DNA of 64,000 bases, taken from positions 109,942,334 to 110,006,333 of the forward strand of contig NC_082595.1 in assembly GCF_030936135.1 (NCBI RefSeq), written 5' to 3'. The translations under genes and the position numbers were made by a program. Under the pieces are notes generated by a model that did no database searches, was not told the origin of the DNA, and saw only the letters and a list, made by a program, of their open reading frames with translations. Below are positions 12,501-26,394 of this stretch, one piece after another (positions within the stretch are counted from its first letter, which is position 1; every line of letters begins with the position of its first letter). This stretch comes from Gavia stellata (taxonomy: Eukaryota > Chordata > Aves > Gaviiformes > Gaviidae).

Positions 12501-15350
12501 TGTTATACACATATACATTTGAATTATCATCATATAGTATTGCTCTGCTGGTGGGTTTGATGTAAGCAACTTTATGACATTCCCAAAGTATTTGCCATGT
12601 GTTGGTTAACTACCATACCTAACCAGTCAGGGAAGAGGACATTGGAACAGGTTGGAGAAAGGACACATTCATACCTGAAAATGCTATTTGAAAATTAGTT
12701 TCCATGGCTATTAAGGTGTTTGAGCAAAAACCTCACTTTATAAATTCCAGAGTTGAACACAATGAAATTGAAATTTCAGCATCAAAGAAACATTACTATA
12801 AATTCTACCGCGAACTCAAAGGTAGCAATATCTGGTGTCCGCGTAGCACGCATCCTTGGAGGGCTTTCTAGATGTTAACTCATGTGTGTATCATGAACAA
12901 CCCGTGAAATAACTTTGTTGGTCTTTGCTAGGACTCTCTAGGCTTGGTCTTTTCTGCTTTACTGTGGAATTGGAGTAGGTTTTTTTAATTTCCTAAGATC
13001 AACAGAAGATGCTTCTCTCAAGGGCATGAAAGAAAGTTCGGTTTATTTCCTGCAGCAGAATTTTACTCACCAATGGTACTTCAGAAACAGGTCTATAAAC
13101 ACAGCAACTAACTCTGCTTGGCAAGGGTAAATTTCCCCCACCAGTGCATTACTGCTGTGCGAGAATGGCCTGACAAATCCATTGACGTAACATAAGGGAA
13201 GATTAAGGAGTGGTTTGGGAGCATAATAAATGAATCCCCCATTGAGTCGACTATACGTTCCTCAGATCTATCAAGCAATCAAAATAAGCCCTTTGGATTA
13301 CTCGAGACAAATGCCTGTCTGCACACCAAATCACCGCAGATTGCTTATGACAGCCAAATGAGACGTCCTTTCAGAACATCACCCAGCAACTCTCACACAG
13401 TTCTGGACCACATTATAAAGCAGGAGTTAAGAAATTTCAAAAACATTTAACCTATTTTGGGTCTTCTTTCATAGGATAAGGAAAAGTGACTTCAAATGTG
13501 CATGGGAATGCCTGCTCTCACAGGGCAGTTTGGCCAAATGTTTGCTACAAGGTATTAGAGCTTTTCCATTGTCTTTGACATTTCAGGTTACTAAAGGATT
13601 ATATCTATAGACTGTGGTAATCCCCGAATATTTAGAAAATGCATGCACGACTCTCCAAACATCAGACATCTGCCCCATGGTGCTGCACATCTGCCATTCC
13701 TGTGGATTTTTGAACAATTCCTTTGATGAGCAGGTTTATTTCAATGGAAATCTACAAATGAGAAAAGCTCCCATTCCCTCTATGGCTGTGTCAAGTCTGC
13801 AGTTTTATAGCTTAACGTTATTATCCAAGACAAAATATGCGGTCAGTCTCTTTGGACATCACACAAACATGTATAAATGCACAAAGGTAAATAGGTTGAA
13901 CACACACATGCACACACATACACACGCCGAAATCTAGTCCGCTAAAAAAATCTGGCTCTGAAACAAATATATACTTTTTAAATTAACATTTTTTAGAGAC
14001 ACTAACTGCATCTTGAGCGCAGAGAACACATTATTTTGTAGGCGTTTTCAGTAGCACAATACCAACCCCTATTTTTAACTATTGACTAATTACCAGTAGA
14101 TCTTAATTACATGGTGTGTGGAGGCACTAATAAGTTTACAAATCTGCCAACAACACTAAACACATATGTCTTTTCAAGCATTAGCCTCCCTCTCTTTTTT
14201 AAAAAACCCTTTCTCTTTCTTCTCCCTCCAATTTGGCAGCAGAAGATGCTGGAAAAGGCTGTAATTGTGGCTGATTAGAAGGCGAGCATCTAAACACCCA
14301 TCCTTGCAGAGAGAAGAAGGGCTCAAAGCACGAGGAGGAATCAAAAGAGAAGCCAGCAGAGCCTGGAGAACTTGTATTTTCAGCAGGGTGAGAGAAGGGT
14401 TGCCTTTGGAGTACTTTACTTTTGTCGTCTGTGCAAGCTTCATGGAGCCATGTGCAGGTTTTATTTATTAGCTCTGTTTAGGAAACAGTGGCACGATTTG
14501 TCCCATATTTTGCGACGAGGCTGATAATCAGTATGAAGTGGAGCAATGGAGAAGGAGCTGCTGGTTCTGCCTGTGCTGCCTGTCCGTGGCAGCCCGCAGG
14601 AGCCTCCCGGACCTGGTGTGCACAACAGCTCTACTGCAAACCCAACAACGCCAGGATCTTCCTCTGGCCCCAGCTGTCCTGCTATGGTCATGTCCTCAAA
14701 ATCAGACACTCCAGAAGCTCAAAAAACTCTTGCAAAAAAGCCCCAACCTCCAAGATAAGGTAACTATTTGCTGTATAATCTCTGAGAAGCAGCACGGTGT
14801 TACTTTATGCTGTAACTTTTGAGCTTCTTACTTTTGGCTCTTCCAAATGTGAGTAACTTTCCAGGAGTTCCCCTCTGTTCTGCTTTGCCGGGTTCTGGCA
14901 CAATGCAGCCAAATCCATCCCAGGGTGATCTTCTGACAGTGTTTTCCCATCTTGTTTGAGGATTTTGACAAAGTTTTTGCACTCTCGGCTCCCCATAGAC
15001 GTTTTACACAGCAGCTGGACCCTCATGTCTACCAAAATACCTTTCAGGCCCAGGTCCCGCAAAGATGCCCACTCGTGCAGACACACTGGCCTTGCCTTTT
15101 TTAGGGAGGTTTGCTCAGTCCCAGTGAGAGGATTCACGGGGATCTAGGAGGCAAAGAGGTCGTTGCAGTTAGCTGATCCTCTGGAAGTCACAGACTTTCA
15201 CGATCCCCTTCAAAACTTGGTCTACCTTCATCTGAAGCCAGGTGGATGTGCATGCACAAGATTAAAGAAATGTGCCTTTGATAATTGGAGTTATATCCCT
15301 TATAATATACCTAATGATCAAACCACATTTTATCATGCGGAATTCCAAGT
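6589..15350. other. Intergenic DNA, no gene recognised
   Basis: Mixed-composition unique sequence. 12240-14160 is AT-rich and has homeodomain-type TAATTA cores (for example 14085-14110). A T12 run lies near 10277 and the (CA)n tract at 13900. No open frame here resembles a known protein. Confidence 0.5.
13900..13926. repeat. Short interrupted (CA)n tract
   Basis: acacacacatgcacacacatacacac is a small impure dinucleotide repeat in intergenic DNA. Confidence 0.85.
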
Positions 15351-15470
15351 TCACAGAATCACAGAATCACTAAGGTTGGAAAAGACCTGTAAGATCATCA
15401 AGTCCAACTATCAACTAACACCTCCACGCCCATTAAACCATGTGCCACAATGCCTCGTCCACACGTTCCT
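15351..15470 (-). mobile_element. Very short CR1 3' fragment inserted into a locally duplicated segment
   Basis: The reversed tail (tcacagaatcacagaatcac) and 3'UTR are followed by cctcgtccacacgttcctt, and then similarity is lost. Just beyond lies a triplicated ttaagttc-like stretch (15469-15490). The flanks (15332-15350 and about 15490-15540) resemble the uninterrupted sequence at 16054-16140, so the CR1 appears to interrupt an older duplicate. Confidence 0.88.
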
Positions 15471-15540
15471 TAAGTTCTTAAGTTCTTAAGAACACCTTCA
15501 CGTTGGCGACCATGCTGTCACATACAAACCTCTGCTCACT

Positions 15541-18500
15541 CATCCTGCTCCCTGAAGACACGTACCCATTTGCCATCCCAAGTAAAGACTGCGGAGTCTA
15601 GCACCAGTCAGGATTTAAGATCTTGGAAGCGGTTTTCTGTGGCAGGTCAGGGATTTGTTTTTAATCAAATGTGAGATAAAAAACTCCCTTTTGCTTTCCC
15701 AAGAGCGAAAGCTCGCATGTTCTGCAGAAGGCATCCATGCACTTGTATGTGGTCCTTCCATTTCAAACCACAAAGTTGATTGCTGTGGTCCTTGTTAGCA
15801 TATGAAGATACTCTTCCATGAAAAGAGCAGTAGAAGGAGATGCATTTTTAGCATCTGGCAGAGAGGATGTCCCAGAGCCATTGAAAAAGCCATCAAGTAA
15901 GTGTTTCCAAAGGGACAACTCAAGTACTGATGACTACTTACTGTGCAGAACTGCACATCTAGAAGCGTGCTGGCAAAAGTTTCCGTGTGCTCTTCCCAGC
16001 AGCTGAGTGTCCGACAGAAAGAACCATCACCCTGAGCCCACCCTCACTACAAGCCATGCAGAATTCCAAGTTCTTCACAAACTTTCATCCCCTTGAACAC
16101 CCTTATGTTGGTGACCACAGTCACATACAAACCTCTGCTCATACCCAACAGCACTTACTACAACCCATGATGACTTTTGGGAGGTTTAACGTTGCTTTAG
16201 AAGCTGTACGGAGGCTAGTAATAATATCAGTGAGCTTTCAAAAGCAGGAATTTATAGTAGAGTTGCTGTACGGGATGATTTTTAGTAGAAATAATTTCAA
16301 TAATTTAACAGGAACAAAAATTGAACTTCCATTTTCAAGTGCAAGTATAGCCAAAGAATAAAGAATGTGCATATTCTCAGGAAAAACGCTGGGGATGTTT
16401 GTAGTCTGAGTCCACACTGCTGTTGATCTCCTGAAGGATTTTCCATGGAATCACTAGATAAACTTGAGTTTTACGACTACATAAATGAGAGCAGGTGTCG
16501 CCGTTCCATATCCATATTTCTAAATGCAGAAGGGTATTTCTGTCTGGGATGATTCAATGTTTATTTTTACATGGTGGAGGAGAGGAGATTATTGTCATTT
16601 GCATTGCTGAAGGAGGTAGTTGTCACCTTCCCATTTTTCCATATTGAATCTTTGTTAGCAAATAACATGTCTTGAGTAAAATGAGAGTAGGAGATAATTT
16701 AAATGGGTGCCACACTTAGCCTCGGCAATGAAATTACAAAAGTGAATCAACATGAAAGCAGAATCATTTTTCTCCACAATTTAGGTAATTATGGACAAGG
16801 CAAGCATTAGTTTTTGCTGCAAAGAAACTGAACCAGTTACTCTGGTATGTTAGGGCAAAACTTCAGTTCCTTAATTAACAGATTCAGAAATATTGTGTGC
16901 ACTGGCAGATGGAAGAAATGATAAGAGCACTTGCCAAAGCTGGATACGCTGGTGATGTGCACATATCAGAAGGCACAGTGTGTGCCCCAACCAAGACTTC
17001 AGAATAGCAATACTTAATTTTTCGACATTGTCTGAAATAGCCGCATGATCATTTTTGCCATAGAGATGAAAGACCTTAAGCATCCATTTCAAGCTGGGCA
17101 AATCTCATCTGTCCCCTGAGATATTAAATGACCTGTGCAAAGCCAAATTAATTAAAGGCATTAAAAAAATAGAGAAACAGAAATGGTGGTGCTTTTAATA
17201 CGGTGAGAGAATAAAAGGAAGAAATAAAGTGTTTCTATTATCCTACAAAAGTGATCTTTGCTCACTTATAGAATAAACAGCATTTATGCCCCATCTCCTT
17301 ACACCACTTAATGCCAAGTGGCAAAGCCAGATGAACAGTTCTCTTCAAAACAGGTAAAAAGTCCATCTTGCTGTCTGAAACTGGAGCCTGCTCCTGCCAA
17401 GAGAGGATGAGTCAGGAGAGGACAGGGGCATGGGGTGGGAAGGTCCCTGGGGAAGCCAGCTTGTTACTTCTGCTGCTGTTGAGAAGAAGCTGACGGCTCT
17501 TGGGGAGAACAGATCTTGTCTGTGCCTACAGCCAACATCAGTAATAGGTACATGTGGATGTGCACCGGGGGCCTAACCTTGCCCCTACCAAAAGTAATGG
17601 CAGAATACTCCAGGCTAGATGTGGTTTCTGAATGTCTACTGCCACCTGAGATACCCTGAGGTGGCTGGGACATCCTGCTCCAAGACTGACAGGTATGATG
17701 CAGGAGGAAGGGGAGACCCAAGCCCTCTTGGACCATCAGCTGGAGGCCAGCTGAGATTCCCTGGGACCTTTCAAATGGCACTAGACGACTACATGTGGGC
17801 AATTGAACAGAGCCATTGGTGAGCTCCTCCTTGACTATGATGGGAACTCGAACACCTAACTCACGTATGGATGCAGACACTCAGATGTCTCAGTTTGGAG
17901 CTGAATCCAGCTCCCGCTGACTTAGAATAGGGGTTTTACCAGATCAAGGCATTTTATTTAGGACCAAAGTGGTAGAAATGGTGGCTGTAGTGGAGCCAAG
18001 GCAGGGGGAAAAAGATTTACTGAGTGCAAAAGACATGTAAGCGAGAAATCCCACGTGGTTCATGGTGAGAAGAGAAGGGTTGCAAAGGTGTAACCAACAT
18101 AAATAACAGGAATAAAATGGGAATGGAAATTCTATCCTCAGGGTGAAAAAGGACAGAAAAACAAGGAGACCTGGTATGGACAGAGCTGTAGGAAAATGGT
18201 CCATGGAGGATCTCACAAGGTTAGTGGGGAATCAGGGGAAGACAATTTCCCTGCAGTACCTTGACTAGAGGAAGGACCACGAAGAGAGGAAGTAGAGACA
18301 CTAAGGTGTAATAGCCCATATTGGAAACAGGCAATGCTTGGGCTGATGCTTCAGCTAAAGGGAGATGGAAGAAGCTACAGTCACCAGAGTGGCTGCCACC
18401 AGCAGCCTTTTCCTTGTTGTTTTCCAAGGCAAAACCAGGGCAGGTTGGGATTAATGAAACATTCTGTCTTTATTTGGTTTGATAGAAAAGGTCATACATT

Positions 18501-19510
18501 TAATTAACAACTCTGTAATAACAGCATTAACTACAGGAAAATAATTTATTCTGTATATATATGGGTTTGGATGAGTTTTACAGCATTATCAGGTGTTAAA
18601 ACGAGTATCAGGGAGTTTGTCTGGAAAGGGGGGTCACGTTACAGGGAATATACTTTACCTTAGTTAAGGTGTGAAATCCAGCTCTGCTTCCACCCATGGT
18701 CCATGGCTATACATTGGCTTTCTCAGTGACCTAGAAGAACAGAAAAGCTATATGCTACGTACAGTTCCTATTGGGACAGTGGCCAGCCTTCGCCTGCACC
18801 CAGTTCAGAAAGGGAAGCATTACCTGATAACTTTATTTTTCACTGAGCTCCAAAGAGCAGCGTGGCACGCTGACAATAGCAGCCAGCTACTCTCTGAGAT
18901 ACATCCCTGCCCTTCATAGCCAATTAAATCATTGGAGCCCCATGGGGGGAAGTAGGAAATGCTGTGTGGTTGCTTTTCCTAAATCCCACCTTGGAAGAGC
19001 ACCAAGCAAGTCCATCAAACTGGAGGTCTTAGCTGCTAATGCTTTTCCAAGGGGAGAAACATACAGTTCCCTGCACCGCTCACCACCTTTTTTGGCTGAT
19101 GAAGACATGGTGCTCCTTCCTGCCCGGTAACCAGTACCTCGAAGCGCACGCCTGAGGGGATTAGCCTGTGCTCGGTTTAACGGGAAAGATGCAAGTGCTG
19201 CCAGGCTTTGCAAAGAAAAGCCAGGCAGGTTGGAAATCTTCTTGCAGTCACCCTCTTCTTCACAGATCAGTCCCCAGGTGGCCCTACGATCACACATCTG
19301 ATGTCACCGGTTCAGCTGATTGCATCTAAAAGGTGTCCCGCAAAGGCAAGTTCCTGAAAGCAGAGAGAAAGGGGTTGCAGAGAGGTGGACTGTTCTCCTA
19401 AGTGACTATCTAGATCTTACCTGCGGTGACATGGTTTATTCAGCTCTTCTCAGGCTTCCTTTAATCTCCTGAGAGCTGCAACTGTTTTAATTTATTACTG
19501 TGCATCAAAA
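15541..19510. other. Intergenic DNA with a partial duplicate of the 15.3-15.5 kb segment
   Basis: 16054-16140 resembles the flanks of the CR1 at 15351 (gaattccaagttctt and cacatacaaacctctgctca are shared). The rest is unique, AT-moderate DNA without a recognisable gene. Confidence 0.55.
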
Positions 19511-19940
19511 TCACAGAATCACAGAATCACTAAGGTTGGAAAAGACCTGTAAGATTACCAATTCCAACCATCAACCCAACCCCACCATGCCCACTAAACC
19601 ATGTCCCGCAGTGCCCTGTCTACACATTCCTTGAACACCTCCAGGGATGGTGACTCCACCACTTCCCTGGGCAGCTTGTTCCGGTGCTTCACCACTCTCT
19701 CCGTAAAGAAATTTTTCCTGATATCCAGCCTGAGCCTCCCCTGGCGCAGCTTGAGGCTGTTTCCTCTTGTCCTGTCACTCGTCACTTGGGAGAAGAGACC
19801 AACACCCACCTCCCCACAACCCCCTTTCAGGGAGTTGTAGAGAGTGATGAGGTCTCCCCTCAGCCTCCTCTTCTCCAGACTGAACAACCCCAGCTCCCTC
19901 AGCGGCTCCTCATCAGACTTGTGCTCCAGACCTCTCCAGC
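19511..19940 (-). mobile_element. CR1 LINE 3' fragment with open ORF2 C-terminus
   Basis: The reversed 3' tail sits at the left edge. The minus strand then reads the C-terminal ORF2 segment without a stop for about 110 codons. It includes [29 protein letters not shown] wording (here with small substitutions) and a stop near 19594. The 5' truncation is near 19940, after ggtctggagcacaag read in reverse. It is close in sequence to the 52851 copy. Confidence 0.92.
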
Positions 19941-22900
19941 TGTGAGAACACACCACGTTCAGTTGTTTCAAGATATCAGTAGGGACTAACTAACATGCGA
20001 TTACTGACAGTCACTGATAACACTTATCAGTCGACTGCATTGCTAAACTGAAAGCTCAAAAACTAAGCCCTCAAATAAAAAAGAAGTGCTAGAACATTTC
20101 TCAGGCTCTTTTAGAGGCAGTTCTTAGGGTGACTGGGAGCTGGCTTTTCAATATATACGTTTGGCACCTTCTGCACCTTTCCTAGAGAGCCTGATGTCAC
20201 AAAGTGCAGTCACAAGGAGATAAATAACAGCAAAAGCAGCATCATGTTAATCCTCCCCCGATATATACACACGTTCAAAAAGTCTAATAGAAAGTACAGA
20301 AGTTAATCAACAGAACGACTGACCTAAGTGTGTCTTCTAAGTCAAGCTCACACAATAACTATTAAGTTTACCAACATACCCAGCTTTTAATACTGCGGAG
20401 ACTTTAACGTCGTGGCAATGGAAGCTGGAATCTTTTCTGCCTCATGCATGAATAACAAAGCTACCTGCTATATTCCAGCAGTGGATGCTTTATTGTTAGT
20501 GATGATGCATGAGGCAGAAATAATGCAGTTTGATTTTTTTAGAGACAATACCAAGTTGAGCTTGTGAGGCTGTCAGCCCACACTCGTTTGACTTGGGAAC
20601 TGAGCAAACAGCATGGAAGTAATTGATGGAAACTAATGACACAATAAGATGTCATTTTTCTGACCTACTTTGCTTAAAGTAAATCCCCATTAATTGTAAT
20701 TATCTGTGCTGGTAGCAGAGTACTCCACATACACCAAACACTGAGCTGGATCCATCCCCCGGTTATTTAAATGAGGTAGTTCCAGATTTACACAACTCTG
20801 ATTCTGGCTTACATACCTCTCTATATATAGCGCTTGTTCCCCTGATCTGAATAAATGCCTGGAAGATGGAAGACCACACAGCTCAATTAGTGTATTGATC
20901 AGGACGGAAAAAGCCTTTAACCAACCAGCACAAGAAGGTTGTGATCCCATGCCTTGGTTTGCTGGGTGCTGCTGGAGGACCGAACATGCCTTCCCTTCCC
21001 GGTGTCTCGCTGGAGCTTCTGAAGAACAGAAAAAACATGAAATGCAAGGCACAGACAGATCAGCTCTGAGTGCTGCAAGGGAAAACCCCTTGCTAAACAC
21101 GTTTTATAAATACTTGCAGATCTAAGGGTCACCCAGAGTTTACTCAGACCTCTGGACACAAATGCCTCCAGCATGATGGAAGCGTGGCTCGCCGCTTAGC
21201 ACGGAGAAAAGCTTTCTCCTCTCAAACATATGGGTTAAGAGGGTTATCAACACGGGCGTGATTGACACTCACAAGTTCCAAAAAACCCTTTAAAATACAG
21301 AGTGTTGGCTAATAAAAGAAACAGGCTCTGACTAATGACTCTTCTAGCTCTCTGTAAGGGCCAGCGCTACAGCAGAACAGGAGCAGCTCTTGTTGATTGA
21401 AGGGGCAAAGCATCTTTCCCATGTCCTTGGCCGAAGCGACCACGCAGCGGTGGCTGTGGGTACCAGGGAAATGAGGAGTTTGCGGGGTGCTTTGAACACA
21501 GCCGCATCTCTGCTGTGTGGTAAGCGAGTGAGCAGGAGCTGGAGAACATCATGGGATAATCAGGAATAAAGATGTAAGCGGTGGAGATATCACTTCTGGC
21601 CACCCACGGAGTCATGTCTCCGTGACTCATCGCCTGATGCAGGAGGGAACGTAGTGTACCACGCATCAAAATGGACAAGATCTTTCCAAGGAGAGATGGT
21701 CTGGGCTGGAAAACCTTTCAAGGGCTTTCATCCCAACTGTTTATTGTTTCACATTGGCATGCAATTTCCTTTATAAAGTTACGAAGCTATGTGTTAAAAC
21801 TAGTTACTTTTTTTTCTTTTACTTTTTTAAGTCTGTTACTCCCACTGGAAGGATCTTCCGATTTCTAGACTAAATATATTCATGGCCAGTTCCTACTCAT
21901 TTACTCTTCTGCTGCTGCCCTTCAGTATCACAACGCCTTTCCCTTCGCTTGCATTTACTTTCCAGGATGTATTTATAGGCAGAAAACATATTCCCTCTCC
22001 AGTCTCATTTTGCTAAACCAAACAAGCCAAATTCTTTCAGTCCACAGTAGAAAGACAGACTGTCCTGACCTCTGACCAACGCCTGGCTCTTCCCTGCACG
22101 TATTCCAGCCTGAATTCACCCTTCTTGGACACAAGTGGCCACAATTGCACTGAGAAATTCAGAGGCAGTCTCAACAGTATATTGTATCATGTCATATATT
22201 GCCCAAGCAACTGCTTTTCTCATTTAGTGTGCCAACGCTAAAATCCTTAACTGCTGTCTTCTCCCACCCGTATGTCTCATCGCACAAGTTTGGGTTGTTT
22301 TTGTATCAAAACAGATGACTCTTCTGCCCCCTTATTGGTTCATGAAATGCAATGTGCACCTACACTTCTATTTAAATAATAAGACCAAATAGTTTTATTA
22401 CTTCTGTGCTGTTTTGGTGGGTGATTTTTTTCCTTTCAAATCATATGTAGCAAATCTGCTACATAGAAAAGTTTGAAGAAATGAGGAATGCTTCCATTTA
22501 TATCTCATCGTACTGCAAACCAAAAGTTTAAGCTTAATACGGGTGCCTGTCACCCAAGAATATGGGTCCCAGAGTCGTCATTTCTTAGCACTGTGAGGAT
22601 TAACATACATATTTACTGCTTAGATTTGGAAGTCTCAAACAGGAGGGGGATTTTAGGTTACATATATATTATTATACATGCCTTACGCACGTCCATTCAT
22701 TTTGGTCAAGTTGAGGGCTGGCGTTCGTCTCATTTTTTTCCATATTCCTATTTCTTGCCACAGCTTAAGTCAGCAGAAAATAAGGGAATTACTGAGTTCA
22801 GCATCGTGGGGGGCTGCGGGATCATGTTCTCTCCAATCCCATTGTATCTATAACACCAATTTTCTCCTCTTGAAGAACTTTGTGCCGGAGTTTCACGCAC

Positions 22901-23317
22901 TACAAATGACTTTGATTTGGCCACATACGGGCGTGCATCAGAGTGCATTCATCTGGACAATGCCCAAAGCTTTGCTTTCTGTTTCCTTTCTTCTGTTTCT
23001 CTGCTACAGGGAGGGTCCAACCGTTTCAAAAGCAGCGGCGTCTTTCAGACTTCGCAAAACTTTTGAACTCCTTCGGCATCACTCGGAAAGGCCAAATACA
23101 TGCGTCCCAGACAGCTTATTTAATAAATGCAAGTCTCTTCTCGAGATTAAATTAATTTCCCTCCATGGAAAAAGCATTTTATCTGCACTCATGCACCTTT
23201 CCACCTGCTTGGGTTTTTTTTTTCCCCCCCTGTTGAAATTTAGACTCTGCAAAGCAGCAACTTTGGCAGCCAGTTCTGGAGCGCTGAATCTATCAGCGCT
23301 GACGTTTTGCCACAATT
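19941..23317. other. Intergenic DNA upstream of the XKR6 promoter region
   Basis: It holds the 16-bp inverted repeat at 20434. A strong pyrimidine tract ending in AG (about 22978-23009) looks like a 3' splice site. An 8-bp stem (agcgctga, 5-base loop, tcagcgct) lies at 23280-23300. A 213-codon open frame at 22678-23319 has no recognisable domain, and I do not call it a gene. Confidence 0.5.
20434..20520. repeat. Perfect 16-bp inverted repeat with 55-bp spacer
   Basis: The arms are tttctgcctcatgcat (20434-20449) and its exact reverse complement (20505-20520). A looser complementarity follows in the inner flanks (aataacaaag against ctttattgttag). Folding would give a stem-loop of about 87 bases. 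The function is unknown. It lies in AT-rich intergenic DNA about 5 kb upstream of XKR6. Confidence 0.85.
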
Positions 23318-23341
23318 AAAAAAAAAAAAAAAAAGAAAAAA
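23318..23341. repeat. A-rich tract (A17 then G and A6)
   Basis: This is a homopolymer run at the boundary between unique AT-balanced DNA and the purine-rich block leading to the minisatellite. No polyadenylation signal lies at the proper distance upstream, and no gene-like sequence precedes it, so I do not read it as a retrocopy tail. Confidence 0.8.
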
Positions 23342-24322
23342 GCAATAAAAAAAGAAGAGAAAGGGCAGAATTCAAACTCCCACAGAGAGAGGCAGAAGCA
23401 AGAGCCCACGGGAGTGTAAAAGAGCTGGAGAAGGAGCATCTGGAAGGAGCAGGCTTCTCAAATAGGGAAAAAAAAACCAACGGAAAAGAGGAGAGACTGT
23501 AACCTACAGAGGACAGCACAAGACAGCACAGAAAAGACGGATACGACGAATGAACAAATGTGAACGGGTAGAAAGGGAACCAGCGGGGGAAGAACCTTGA
23601 ATTTGGCTTCCCCAGTCTGTCAGCGGGTCCTTCGCTGAAATACCTGCCCGGGGTGCAGCTCAGCCCCCGGCAGACCCCAAAAATGGAGCTGGGAGCCGCT
23701 TCCTCAGCTTGCCCGAGGTTTGTCTCCTCCAAGAAGGAGCTGGGCCCATGGAGAGGGGCCGGCTGGTTTACCTGGCCCCGTGAGAACAGGGTGGGTGAAG
23801 CAGTGTCCCCCAAAGTGGGTATGGAAGGGACAAGCGCAGAGGACAGAGGATGGGGGATCATTGTGTTTGGAAGGAGAGGGACAGGAGGACACTGCGGTGG
23901 GGGATTTGGGAGGTCACTGAGGCCATGTGAGGTCAGGGTGCTGAGGAGACTGCCGCTATGTGATGGGGGAGCTATGGAATGGGAGTGGGATGGGAGCCCC
24001 CCTTCCCCAGCACAGCCATAGGAAGGGGCACGGCAAAGAGAAGCCCAGAGGAGGGCCTGGACCTGGCAGGTACCAGGGAGCTGCTGGAGGTGGGAAGGGG
24101 GGGTGCGCTGAGGACAACCTGGATGGCAGAGTGGTGGTCCTGGGATTTGGGGGTGAGCGGGTGACGGGGACAGGGAGGTTGCACTGCAGGACGGGGATTT
24201 GAGGGCCAATATGGTGGGCTGGGGAGCTGATTTGGGAGTGGGATGGGGTCCCAGCTGAGGATGGTGCAGGGGGTGCCGGTGCCAGTGCACGGTGGTTGGG
24301 GGAAGAAGCACAATGGATCCTG
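23342..24322. other. Purine-rich region leading into the minisatellite
   Basis: The plus strand is rich in A and G, then in G. A 524-codon minus-strand frame overlapping this block and the minisatellite is Pro-, Ala- and Ser-rich and repeat-driven, so it is not called as a gene. Confidence 0.55.
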
Positions 24323-26270
<1,948 letters not shown>

Positions 26271-26394
26271 AAGGGGGCGGCCGGGACCCCCCCCGGCCGG
26301 GTGGGGAGCGGGGGTGGCCGTCAGCTCGTGGCCCGAGATGGCGGTGGGTCGCTGTGCCCCGGCGCGGGCCGCCGTCCCCCGGCTGAGGTGGGGC

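Noticed and set aside
22678..23319. 213-codon plus-strand frame
   Set aside because: No recognisable domain or signal, and no evidence of a promoter or splice partner. It is plausible as chance in this length of DNA.
23280..23341. Poly(A) tail of a retrocopy
   Set aside because: There is no gene-like sequence before the A-run and no polyadenylation signal at the normal distance. A simple homopolymer is the better reading.
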